The notes: generated from the sequence alone by a model not told the origin. Counted from the stretch's first letter, positions 1-6,994 are shown. The stretch: DNA of 27,291 bases from Mageeibacillus sp. UBA5442 (GCA_002427475.1 DIRG01000058.1:6398-33688), one strand, 5' to 3'. A program made the numbers and translations.

Positions 1-152
1 ACCTCATCCAGAGTCAAAGCGACATCGTCCATCAGACGATCATAATCGAAAGCGACGCCTCCGGACTCATAGACGCTATAGTCAAGCCCAACTGAGCTTT
101 GCATTATTTCATTTTTCCTAGCCATTACAGCTTCATAAGACATTGATTTCAT
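1..152 (-). CDS. ortB: 2-amino-4-oxopentanoate thiolase, beta subunit OrtB (N-terminal part only)
   Basis: About 50 N-terminal codons are visible before the left edge. The ATG (152..150) overlaps the TGA of the upstream gene as ATGA, and GGAGG sits eight bases before it, so translation is probably coupled. The visible start, MKSMSYEAVMARKNEIMQSS, followed by a GLDY segment and FDYDRLM, resembles what I recall of OrtB N-termini. OrtB is the large PLP-dependent subunit of the thiolase that splits 2-amino-4-oxopentanoate with CoA into acetyl-CoA and alanine. The preceding gene encodes the dehydrogenase that makes this substrate, fused to the small thiolase subunit, so ortB is the expected next gene. 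No catalytic residue lies in the visible part, so the call rests on context and the N-terminal resemblance. Confidence 0.62.
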   Translation of the reverse strand, partial: MKSMSYEAVMARKNEIMQSSVGLDYSVYESGGVAFDYDRLMDDVALTLDE

Positions 153-1522
153 GCTTCATCCCCTCCAAAAACCAAATCACGCACTTGGCGATGAACCTGC
201 ATCAACTCCGGTACAAAACGTCCGTAAGAATGCTGAGCTGATGGGTCGCGTGCGGTCAGGACGGCCTGTGCTCGGCGTCCACTCATCGTGATTATATTTA
301 CCTCGTCGCCCGGCACTGCGCATTCGTCTTCCAAATAACCCTTGAAAAGCGCAATCAAAGGCACTTGAGCTGTATCTTCAGGCACCTGCGGAGCGCGTTC
401 ATCAGCACTAAGCACGACGCGTTGTACGACAACGTAGTCACCCTTTTTGCGTACTGCATGCTGAGCGGGATCGAGATCGACCTGTTCAGTGAAATCTCCC
501 AGAATAGCCCGCGGCACCGGCAGATCGAGCATACTGCGTAAACCGGCTTTAGCTCCCAGAACGTGCGGAATCATATTAACGACCATGGAAATAGTACCGA
601 TGCCGCCCGGTGTCTCGGGCACGATGGATAGATTCATATCGTAGCCATCTGCATGAATAGTGACATAGTCACCGGTGGCAACGCCTTCATCTTCAGGACA
701 GATCTGCTGTGGATGATCCAGATGATAGAAAACCTCGCCGTCCTCATCGCGCGCATAGGCCTGCTGACGGATACCGGCCAGAGATCCTTTACCGGCGAAA
801 CCATAAGCAGATGTGCGGTCGACGTTGGTGATGATCGGCTCACGGGTCTGTTCAATGTCCTTAATCTTAACTCCCATGCCACGCGCCATCATTTCGATGG
901 ACTCGGGAAAGCCGACGTGACCGGCAAGGGTATCAGCTGCGATTCTTTCTTCGAACTCCTCGGCGCTGATACCGACTCCCTGTTCTTCCATAACTGCTTT
1001 GCCGAAGGGAGCCAGATCATTGATGCGGGCACCTTTTATAGATTCAACATCTTCACAGGTGCCGGACGCCGCCAAAATCAGATAGTCCAGAACAAAGCCG
1101 GGATTGATACCGGTTCCTAAAACAGCGACGCCTCTCTTCTTCGCCTCAGCATCGATCTTATCCGCCAAGTCTTTATTCTGTGCCCAAGGCCAGGCCATCT
1201 CTTCTGCAGTTGAAATAACTGGAACACTGCGCTCCAGACAGAACATAATCTTATCGAACTGAGCTTTAACGAACGAATCTGTCGCCAGTATCACGATGTC
1301 CGTCTTGTCCCGGTCCACGATCTCCGCTTCGGAAGCCGTAATAATTACCTCGGGACGCCCTGCGCGATCAACTCCGAGGTAGTCATACATTTCCTTGCCA
1401 ACCAGCTCATCCCATTTGTCACATACACCTGAGACTTGGATTCCTTGTTTGGACGCTATCATCTTGCCGATGCCGCTGCCCATCGCTCCGAAGCCCCAGA
1501 TGGCCACTCTAATTGTCTTCAT
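149..1522 (-). CDS. ord: 2,4-diaminopentanoate dehydrogenase fused to thiolase alpha subunit (Ord-OrtA fusion)
   Basis: This 457-residue protein appears to be two enzymes of oxidative ornithine degradation in one chain. Residues 1 to about 347 look like Ord, the NAD(P)-dependent dehydrogenase that deaminates 2,4-diaminopentanoate to 2-amino-4-oxopentanoate. The dinucleotide motif GFGAMG is at residues 10-15, and TGINPGFVLDYL and NMIPHVLGAKAGL match the family. Residues 348-457 have the features of OrtA, the small thiolase subunit usually encoded as a separate protein of about 100 residues: a KKGDYVVVQRVVL segment, ERAPQVPEDT, GDEVNI, SYGRFVPEL and the terminal LVFGGDE. The frame is open across the junction with no stop. 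The ATG at 1522 is preferred because AAGGAG lies six bases upstream; an in-frame TTG at 1528 is less likely. The gene lies 79 bases after arcC and overlaps ortB by 4 bases. Confidence 0.85.
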   Translation of the reverse strand: MKTIRVAIWGFGAMGSGIGKMIASKQGIQVSGVCDKWDELVGKEMYDYLGVDRAGRPEVIITASEAEIVDRDKTDIVILATDSFVKAQFDKIMFCLERSVPVISTAEEMAWPWAQNKDLADKIDAEAKKRGVAVLGTGINPGFVLDYLILAASGTCEDVESIKGARINDLAPFGKAVMEEQGVGISAEEFEERIAADTLAGHVGFPESIEMMARGMGVKIKDIEQTREPIITNVDRTSAYGFAGKGSLAGIRQQAYARDEDGEVFYHLDHPQQICPEDEGVATGDYVTIHADGYDMNLSIVPETPGGIGTISMVVNMIPHVLGAKAGLRSMLDLPVPRAILGDFTEQVDLDPAQHAVRKKGDYVVVQRVVLSADERAPQVPEDTAQVPLIALFKGYLEDECAVPGDEVNIITMSGRRAQAVLTARDPSAQHSYGRFVPELMQVHRQVRDLVFGGDEA

Positions 1523-1566
1523 CTCCAACTCCTTCTCTTTGTGTCTTCTTTTCCCCTATATAGAAC

Positions 1567-1591
1567 AACAGCGCAGAAAGTCTGCGCTGTT
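1567..1591 (-). other. Perfect 11-bp hairpin between arcC and ord
   Basis: AACAGCGCAGA and TCTGCGCTGTT are exact reverse complements separated by AAG. On the transcribed minus strand the hairpin starts about ten bases after the arcC stop and ends about 45 bases before the ord start. No U-run follows on that strand, so it does not look like a full intrinsic terminator. It could be an RNA-stabilising or processing element, or a partial attenuator, between the arginine deiminase genes and the ornithine-oxidation genes. Confidence 0.55.
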
Positions 1592-1601
1592 AAGGTCTAT
1601 C

Positions 1602-2537
1602 TTATTCTTTACCATCGAGGCTGATCGACGTGCCGGTCTCACCTCTTATTCCGGCGCTGGCTCGAGCCAAGGAGGTGATTAGTGCTGTTCTTCCCGGAGC
1701 TGAGGCGGCAAACTGTAGAGCAGCTTCCACCTTAGGTAGCATCGAACCCGGTGCAAAGTGACCTTCTTCGCAGTAGCGTTCCATCTCACTTACACTTACC
1801 TTCTCCAACCAGGTCTCATCTTCCGTGCCAAAATTCAAGGCAACCTTTTCCACAGCTGTCAAAATGATGAGGAAGTCAGCATCAATCAATTCGGCCAGAC
1901 GCTCGGAAGCGAAGTCCTTATCAATAACTGCTGCCACACCCTCAAGTTTATTCTCGTCACGGATGACCGGAATTCCGCCGCCGCCGACAGTGATGACGAT
2001 CTGACCGGCATCAAGCAGGGTACGGACTGTTTCTTTTTCTATAACATCAATGGGCTGGGGTGAAGCTACGACGCGACGATAGCCGCGGCCGGCGTCTTCT
2101 CTCATATCGAAGCCCTTAACCAAAGCGATCTTTTCTGCTTCTTCCTTACTATGGAAGCTGCCGATAGGTTTAGTCGGGTTTTTAAAAGCCGGATCATTTA
2201 TGTCGACTTCGACTTGCGTAACTATGGTAGCTACAGGCTTATCGCTGCCGCGCTTCTGCAGTTCTTCGCGGATAGCATTCTGTAAGTGATAGCCGATGTA
2301 GCCCTGACTCATTGCTCCGCATTCGGGGAAAGGCATAGGTGGAGTTGCCCCGCTATCAAATGCCAAATTAATCATACCGACTTGTGGTCCGTTGCCATGA
2401 GCTATGACCACTTCGTGACCTTCCATAATCAGATCTACGATCGGGACTGCGGTATGACGCACCAGTTCCCTTTGTTCTTCTGCTGAGTTACCCAGTGCAT
2501 TTCCACCGAGCGCAACAACAATCCTTTTGTTTGCCAT
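1602..2537 (-). CDS. arcC: Carbamate kinase
   Basis: The 311-residue product has the full length of bacterial carbamate kinase, the cytoplasmic enzyme that transfers phosphate from carbamoyl phosphate to ADP. It yields ATP, CO2 and ammonia as the last step of the arginine deiminase pathway. Family motifs are ALGGNALG at residues 9-16, HGNGPQVG, SPQPIDVIE, GGGGIPVI near 184-191, DKDFASERLAELI near 204-216, and APGSMLPKVEAA towards the C-terminus. It follows arcB after 81 bases on the same strand, with AAGGAG about ten bases before its ATG. No key residue is obviously missing. Confidence 0.97.
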   Translation of the reverse strand: MANKRIVVALGGNALGNSAEEQRELVRHTAVPIVDLIMEGHEVVIAHGNGPQVGMINLAFDSGATPPMPFPECGAMSQGYIGYHLQNAIREELQKRGSDKPVATIVTQVEVDINDPAFKNPTKPIGSFHSKEEAEKIALVKGFDMREDAGRGYRRVVASPQPIDVIEKETVRTLLDAGQIVITVGGGGIPVIRDENKLEGVAAVIDKDFASERLAELIDADFLIILTAVEKVALNFGTEDETWLEKVSVSEMERYCEEGHFAPGSMLPKVEAALQFAASAPGRTALITSLARASAGIRGETGTSISLDGKE

Positions 2538-2618
2538 CTGTCAATTTCTCCTTATTGTTTTAATCTTATTCTAATGATGAATCAAAATATTATCCAGAAT
2601 CAGCGACTCCGTCTATTA

Positions 2619-3614
2619 TTAGCGACCTATGGTGGCAACCATGACCGCCTTTATAGTATGCAATCTATTCTCCGCCTGATCAAAGACACGCGACTGAGGT
2701 CCGGAGAACACTTCGTCTGATACTTCCATGGCGTCCAAACCGTATTCTTCATGAACCTGACGACCAACTGTAGTATTCAAATCATGGAAAGCAGGTAGAC
2801 AATGCAAGAAAATTGCATCCTTGTTCTGAGTACGCGCCATCAGTTCCGCATTGACCTGATAATCTTTCAACTGCTCAATGCGCTCGGCGAAGAATGCTTC
2901 TTCACCCATAGAGACCCAAACATCGGTGTAGATGACGTCCGCTCCTTCCACCACGTCGAGTTCGTCACTCAAGGTGATGCTGCCCCCGCTCTCAGCGGCT
3001 ACGACTTTCATCTCTTCGACCAAAGCTTCATCGGGCCAGAGTTCTTTCGGTGCTAAAGCTGCGAAATCCAAACCAAGTTTGGCACAGCCGATCATGAGAG
3101 AGTTACCCATGTTGTTGCGCGCGTCGCCCACGTAGACAAACTTCACCTTATTAAGTGGCTTATGAACGAATTCACGCACTGTCATCATATCGGCTAATAC
3201 TTGCGTAGGATGATAAAGATCGGTAAGACCGTTCCAGACAGGAACTCCGGCGTATTTTGCTAGAGTCTCGACGGTCTCCTGTTTGAAGCCTCGGAATTCG
3301 ATACCGTCATAGAAGCGTCCCAGCACTTGGGCTGTATCCGCGGTAGATTCTTTTTTATCCATCTGAGAGTCGGCTGAACCTAAGAAGGTCACGCCGCCAC
3401 CTTCGTCCATCGCCGCCACTTCGAAAGCGCAGCGAGTTCTGGTTGAGGTTTTTTCAAAAAGAAGGACTATGTTCTTGCCTTCTAGTGAATTAGTCCTAAT
3501 TCCCAATCGTTTTTTCTGCTTGAGATCTGCCGCTAAATCCAGTAGATAGCGAATCTCATCGGCCGTAAAGTCCTTCAGTGTAAGAAAATGTCTGCCCTTC
3601 AATGAAATACCCAT
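2619..3614 (-). CDS. arcB: Ornithine carbamoyltransferase, catabolic
   Basis: This 331-residue cytoplasmic enzyme interconverts citrulline plus phosphate with ornithine plus carbamoyl phosphate. The carbamoyl-phosphate loop STRTR is at residues 57-61, HPTQVLADMMT in the middle, DVWVSMGEE in the second domain, and the ornithine-binding HCLPAFHD near residue 270. Its place between arginine deiminase and carbamate kinase makes the catabolic form (ArcB) far likelier than the biosynthetic one (ArgF), although sequence alone separates them poorly. GAGGAGG lies about six bases before the ATG. A hairpin separates it from arcA, so it may be expressed at a lower level than arcA. The ornithine released could be excreted in exchange for arginine or passed to the ornithine-oxidation enzymes encoded downstream. 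Confidence 0.96.
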   Translation of the reverse strand: MGISLKGRHFLTLKDFTADEIRYLLDLAADLKQKKRLGIRTNSLEGKNIVLLFEKTSTRTRCAFEVAAMDEGGGVTFLGSADSQMDKKESTADTAQVLGRFYDGIEFRGFKQETVETLAKYAGVPVWNGLTDLYHPTQVLADMMTVREFVHKPLNKVKFVYVGDARNNMGNSLMIGCAKLGLDFAALAPKELWPDEALVEEMKVVAAESGGSITLSDELDVVEGADVIYTDVWVSMGEEAFFAERIEQLKDYQVNAELMARTQNKDAIFLHCLPAFHDLNTTVGRQVHEEYGLDAMEVSDEVFSGPQSRVFDQAENRLHTIKAVMVATIGR

Positions 3615-3763
3615 TGCAACCTCCTCAAGTTGTCCATATTTTGTTTAGTTCGACCATATGTATTATCCCACAAAGTCAGGTTAATAGTTCAGCTACAAAA
3701 ATTTATTCGAGCTTCTGCCGCATCATCCGCAGCAAGTAGTGTTCAACTTGTCTCAATAGTAAA

Positions 3764-3787
3764 GCGGGTGTCAAAAGCAACACCCGC
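3764..3787 (-). terminator. Hairpin after arcA, possible partial terminator
   Basis: GCGGGTGT and ACACCCGC form a perfect 8-bp GC-rich stem with an 8-base loop. It begins about 15 bases after the arcA stop on the minus strand and is followed there by TTTACTATT, a weak U-tract. It lies in the unusually long 187-base gap before arcB. It could terminate part of the transcripts or protect the arcA 3' end. Confidence 0.55.
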
Positions 3788-3801
3788 AAACCTCATCTTT
3801 A

Positions 3802-5022
3802 TTAAACTATGTCGTCTCTCCACAAAGGCATAGACATACAACGAGGCCCACCTCGTCCGCGAGACAGTTCCGAAGATCTGATCTCGTGCACTGTGACACC
3901 GGCTTCGCGCAGCAACCTATTGGTGATACGATTGCGCTCATACACAATTACCTCACCCGGAGCGACGGTCAAAGTATTGGCCCCGTCTCCCCACTGCTCT
4001 CGCCGCGAATCAATCATACTGGCACCGCCGCAGTGGACAAGTTCTACTTCTGGCAGATGCAAGAGCTCTGTCAGAGCTTTATTAATATCTTTACCATAGG
4101 ACTTGATCTGAGTCTCAGAAGATTCGCTCAAGCTTATGTCGTAGATCTCAATGTTATTCAAAATTTCAGGATGAACTGTGAAGATATCGCGATCTACCAT
4201 AGTGAAGACCGTATCCAGATGCATAAAGGCGCGTTTGCGCGGAATCATGAAAACCAAAGCATGAGTAATCGAATTGTTCGGATCACGGATCAAATTACGC
4301 GCTAATATTTCTGCCCCGGTAGCTTCGGTACGCTGCGAGACACCAATCATAATCACTTCATTTGACAAAACCAGGACATCGCCACCCTCTATATATACAT
4401 TTTCATTGCGATCGTAGTATGTAGCAGTGGAAGAAAACATCGGGTGATGACGATGCAAATAATCGAGAATCATAGCCTCGCGTTGGCGAGTCTTTGACCA
4501 CATGCAATTTACTGCGACACCGTTACCGATAACTGTCATCGGATCACGCATAAAAAAGGCGTTAGGAATAGGATCAAACCAGAAGAGATCCGCATAATCG
4601 TTGTCCGCCAAATGGAAGGAGTTCATAGAAAACTCTTCACGGCGCAAACCTGAATAGATAACTTCTATCAGCTGCTTTATTTCCAGAGACATGAGGTATT
4701 CCAAAAGATAAGGACAGCGTTCGCTGTACACCTCCGCCTCCAATAGGAAGAGTTTCAGGAAATCTTCCCGCCTCGTTGCATCGAGCAGCAGTTCTGTCAG
4801 AAGGTTTTCAATATAAATTACTTCCGAACCGCAGTCGCGCAAAGTTTGAGCAAATAGATCATGTTCTTCAGCTGCTAATCCCGCTTCGGGAATATCATCA
4901 AACAGCAATTTGCTCATGTTTAATGGAGTAACGTTCTCCAATTCTCTATGTGGGCGATGCAACATAACTCGTCGCAAAGGACCTATCTCAGAATATACAT
5001 GAACCCCAGATGAATAAGACAT
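3802..5022 (-). CDS. arcA: Arginine deiminase
   Basis: The 406-residue enzyme hydrolyses arginine to citrulline and ammonia, the first step of the arginine deiminase pathway. Guanidino-modifying superfamily signatures are all present: FMRDPMTVIGNG near residues 155-166, ENVYIEGGDVLVL, the catalytic histidine in MHLDTVF (His268), and the nucleophile in GPRCMSMPLWRDD (Cys395). The length matches family members. The ATG at 5022 is preceded by a GAGG-containing purine stretch. It is the first gene of the minus-strand operon. The leader holds an inverted repeat, and a candidate promoter lies about 110-140 bases upstream. No arginine/ornithine antiporter (arcD) is seen between the arc genes, so transport must be encoded elsewhere. 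Confidence 0.97.
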   Translation of the reverse strand: MSYSSGVHVYSEIGPLRRVMLHRPHRELENVTPLNMSKLLFDDIPEAGLAAEEHDLFAQTLRDCGSEVIYIENLLTELLLDATRREDFLKLFLLEAEVYSERCPYLLEYLMSLEIKQLIEVIYSGLRREEFSMNSFHLADNDYADLFWFDPIPNAFFMRDPMTVIGNGVAVNCMWSKTRQREAMILDYLHRHHPMFSSTATYYDRNENVYIEGGDVLVLSNEVIMIGVSQRTEATGAEILARNLIRDPNNSITHALVFMIPRKRAFMHLDTVFTMVDRDIFTVHPEILNNIEIYDISLSESSETQIKSYGKDINKALTELLHLPEVELVHCGGASMIDSRREQWGDGANTLTVAPGEVIVYERNRITNRLLREAGVTVHEIRSSELSRGRGGPRCMSMPLWRDDIV

Positions 5023-5053
5023 GTCTCCCCTCTCTTGAAGCCAAATTTTGAAG

Positions 5054-5077
5054 TATCAATATTTCAAAATATCGATA
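5054..5077. repeat. Inverted repeat in the arcA leader
   Basis: TATCAATATTT and AAATATCGATA pair at 10 of 11 positions around a CA spacer, 32 to 55 bases upstream of the arcA start. This is operator-like in size and AT content. It lies downstream of the predicted transcription start, so a bound repressor would block elongation; alternatively the RNA could fold. No regulator is assigned. Confidence 0.45.
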
Positions 5078-5125
5078 TCAGACCGTTTCTGCCCCGCTGA
5101 TCCCACTCAGGGGAGCTAAGAATTG

Positions 5126-5160
5126 TTATACATTATTGCATAAACGGGATTTACTAGCAA
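5126..5160 (-). promoter_or_regulatory. Candidate arc operon promoter with ARG-box-like palindrome
   Basis: On the minus strand, TTGCTA (5160..5155) and AATAAT (5137..5132) are separated by 17 bases and resemble a sigma-A promoter, placing the start near 5125. The -10 lies inside an 18-bp near-palindrome at 5126-5143, where TTATACA and TTGCATAA flank an AT core. That size and composition are similar to ArgR/AhrC operators, but the match to the consensus is loose. The rest of the 430-base gap to the next gene (5023-5452) contains the inverted repeats listed separately and no gene that I can support. Confidence 0.4.
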
Positions 5161-5271
5161 GATAGAACGCTTTGTTCAAAGGTAAGCGCGTGGAAAGTCA
5201 CAGCATGGAGTAATTCACATAAATAAACGTCAGCAATATGGACTTGACTCCTTGTTTCCCACAATTGCGAT

Positions 5272-5312
5272 ATTGCATATCAAAACATATGCAATTCTAA
5301 TTATGATATAAT
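5272..5312 (+). promoter_or_regulatory. Promoter with perfect 9-bp inverted repeat upstream of the protease remnant
   Basis: ATTGCATAT (5272-5280) and ATATGCAAT (5287-5295) are exact reverse complements around a 6-base spacer. Twelve bases further on is an extended -10 element, TGATATAAT (5304-5312), with no good -35 hexamer. The palindrome covers the -35 position, which fits a dimeric regulator that replaces or blocks -35 contacts. Transcription would start near 5319 and run towards the genes at 5453 and 5908. Confidence 0.5.
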
Positions 5313-5345
5313 GTTTGCATAAATTTATAACTAATAATCAAGACA

Positions 5346-5364
5346 GGATCAAACGGTTTGATCC
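5346..5364 (+). repeat. 19-bp palindrome in the leader of the protease remnant
   Basis: GGATCAAAC and GTTTGATCC are perfect reverse complements around one central G. The element lies about 30 bases after the predicted transcription start and about 90 bases before the start codon. It could be a second operator or a leader-RNA hairpin. There is no U-run, so it is not a terminator. Confidence 0.5.
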
Positions 5365-5452
5365 AAGAATGAGATCTTCTAATAACTACTGGATCTTGTT
5401 GAATGGTAAAGGACAAAAATTAATCTAAATTAACACAGGGGAAGGAGAAAAA

Positions 5453-5898
5453 ATGTGTAGAAAAAAAATGATTGTAGTTGTTATCGCGGGTTTGTTTGCC
5501 CTGACTTTTCTAATGACTCCACAGTTATCCAATGCGCAAGAAAGAGAGTTGATACCAAAAGAGGAAAAGGGAATATATATTTTAACAGAATCTGTCCCAA
5601 TCGAGATTTCGTGAACCCCATACATGTTTCTTCAAGAAGAACATATGCTCAAGTTGCAAATGAGATTCAAGCAGATAACCCTTTATTGTTCATTTGCGAT
5701 AATTTAGATACAGGCAAAAAAAAGGCACATGCTTTCGTGTGTAGGGGTTATGCAGATAATTCTGGCAATCCATATTATTCAATTTGGAATCCTTGGTACT
5801 CAAAATATGAGCGTATGTATAGTGATACTAACACTTATGTTAACGAGACAGGAAGCGCTAGATATAAATGGTCTGAAACTATGTATAATTGGGATTAG
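5453..5898 (+). pseudogene. Broken secreted papain-like cysteine protease
   Basis: An ATG at 5453, after the strong site GGGGAAGGAG, opens a 53-residue frame with a signal peptide: MCRKKM, a hydrophobic core, then a likely cleavage after SNA. It stops at the TGA at 5612. From there a second frame, out of register with the first, continues to 5898. It encodes what looks like the C-terminal half of a papain-like (C39-like or AvrRpt2-like) peptidase: RTYAQVANEI, a histidine in KAHAFVCRGY (codon 5728-5730) and an asparagine in YYSIWNPWY (codon 5788-5790), consistent with the His and Asn of a catalytic triad. The catalytic-cysteine half expected between signal peptide and histidine is missing. This suggests an internal deletion plus frameshift. 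The GTG at 5611 has no ribosome site, so an independent start there is unlikely. The family call is by motif only. Confidence 0.55.
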
Positions 5899-5907
5899 GA
5901 GGCTGAG

Positions 5908-6249
5908 ATGAAGAAAATATTCCATAGATTCTGTACTACTATAGTTTTACTGACTACTACAGTTTTACTGTGCTTATTAACTTCTTGTAATTGGATAGGA
6001 ACAGACTACATACCCATGATTATGGTGGAAGGAAAACTCTATTTAGATACAGGTACAGAGGTATCCGTCAAAAAAGGCCAAGCAATCACTGGCCACATCA
6101 CTTCCTCTGTGTCTCAAACAAAGAAACCGAAAAAAAATGATCAGAGCAACTTTGGCTTTGTAGGCAGTGAGTACATCGTTGACGAAGATGGCTTGATCGT
6201 TAATTTAGGAGATAAGTGGTTTCGCTTTGAGCAGGATAAAAAGCCGTAA
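5908..6249 (+). CDS. Small putative lipoprotein of unknown function
   Basis: The 113-residue product has a type II signal peptide: MKK, a hydrophobic stretch to residue 24, and lipobox L-T-S-C with Cys27 as the lipidated residue. The mature part has about 86 residues and appears to be an outer-face membrane-anchored domain, with VEGKLYLDTGTEVS, GHITSSVSQTKKP and a Gly/Val-rich C-terminal half. I recognise no catalytic motif. AGGAGG lies six bases before the ATG, and the gene starts nine bases after the protease remnant, so the two were one transcript. The lipoprotein may have served as partner or inhibitor of that protease. The signal peptide core is encoded by an 18-bp tandem duplication. 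The gene is AT-rich compared with the flanking operons. Confidence 0.8.
   Translation: MKKIFHRFCTTIVLLTTTVLLCLLTSCNWIGTDYIPMIMVEGKLYLDTGTEVSVKKGQAITGHITSSVSQTKKPKKNDQSNFGFVGSEYIVDEDGLIVNLGDKWFRFEQDKKP
5935..5970 (+). repeat. 18-bp tandem duplication in the lipoprotein signal peptide
   Basis: Two adjacent 18-base units, 5935-5952 and 5953-5970, differ at one base (ACTACTATAG versus ACTACTACAG, each followed by TTTTACTG). They encode TTIVLL then TTTVLL. A recent duplication is likely, and it lengthens the hydrophobic core by six residues. Confidence 0.8.
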
Positions 6250-6281
6250 AAAAATCAGACCCGCAGCGGATCTGATTTTTT
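6248..6281. terminator. Bidirectional intrinsic terminator
   Basis: An A-run, TCAGA, an inner CCG/CGG stem with a small loop, TCTGA and a T-run form a hairpin flanked by A7 on the left and T6 on the right. It therefore works in both directions. It ends the plus-strand lipoprotein transcript and the convergent V-type ATPase operon, whose last stop codon is 21 bases away. Confidence 0.9.
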
Positions 6282-6301
6282 AAATTCACTTAAAGATTAT
6301 C

Positions 6302-6994
6302 TTAAATATTTTGACTTCGACGCTGCTCGCTTAGAGCTTGCTTTTCCTTTATAGAGGCTTCCAAGATCATGTCCTTCACCTTCATCAAACGCGTCTGATT
6401 CTCGCGTTCGTTCTCCTCCATCTTCATCGTGATAGAACGAATGGTGTCCTGAAGATCCGGAATCATCACGTACTCGAGTGAGTTGACGCGGCGACGCGTA
6501 CGCTCGATCTCGGCAGCCATCAATAGCGTCTTGTGCTCCAATTGAGCCAAGTTCATCATGACCGGGAAGGCATTATAGAGGGCATCTACCGCTTGGTCCA
6601 GTTCACCCGTGGCCGAAGTCAACGCGTAAGGCAGATCACTTACGATTTCGGTCCTTTTGTCCTCTGCCGGCATTTTGAAAACAGGCGAACGTACGCCCAT
6701 TGTATTTTCTTCATCAAGCAAAAGCTCGAGCGGCGGTGCATCTGTCATCAGCGCTGCTTCCACAACCTCGGAGCCCATGCTGGCTCTTGCCAAAACCATG
6801 TCGGCATTCGCTTTTTTCAAAAGATCTTCCATTTGGATGCGCAGTTTAGCTACTTCACGCACCAAGTCCAAAAATTGGCGCATCAACTCGTCGCGCTTAT
6901 CTTTCATAAGCTTATGGCCGCGGCGCGCGACCTGGAGCTGATCCTTGAGTCGAAGCAGTTCCATACGATTCGGATTGACACGTTTGACTGCCAT
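6302..6994 (-). CDS. atpD: V-type ATP synthase subunit D
   Basis: This 230-residue protein is subunit D, the central stalk that turns inside the A3B3 head. The N-terminus RVNPNRMELLRLKDQL with RGHKLMKDKRDELMRQF and the C-terminal RTRRRVNSLEYVMIPDL are hallmarks of the family. The helices at both ends would form the antiparallel coiled coil of the shaft. It is the last gene of the operon, 36 bases after atpB, with an AAGGGGAAG ribosome site, and is followed by the shared terminator. Length is in the usual range of about 200 to 230 residues. Confidence 0.97.
   Translation of the reverse strand: MAVKRVNPNRMELLRLKDQLQVARRGHKLMKDKRDELMRQFLDLVREVAKLRIQMEDLLKKANADMVLARASMGSEVVEAALMTDAPPLELLLDEENTMGVRSPVFKMPAEDKRTEIVSDLPYALTSATGELDQAVDALYNAFPVMMNLAQLEHKTLLMAAEIERTRRRVNSLEYVMIPDLQDTIRSITMKMEENERENQTRLMKVKDMILEASIKEKQALSEQRRSQNI

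Noticed and set aside
653..1120. Open frames of 80-155 codons opposite or out of frame with the metabolic and ATPase genes
   Set aside because: They lie wholly within well-supported genes on the other strand or frame, lack ribosome sites and family resemblance, and reflect the codon bias of the real genes.
1567..1591. Intrinsic terminator at the end of arcC
   Set aside because: The stem is perfect but no U-run follows on either strand, so I record it as a hairpin only.
5612..5614. TGA as selenocysteine codon or programmed frameshift joining the two protease frames
   Set aside because: The two halves are in different frames, the cysteine domain is missing altogether, and no slippery site or selenocysteine hairpin is evident at the junction.
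5611..5898. Independent gene starting at GTG 5611
   Set aside because: No ribosome binding site precedes it and its sequence resembles only the C-terminal half of a secreted peptidase, so a frameshifted remnant of the frame starting at 5453 is the simpler reading.
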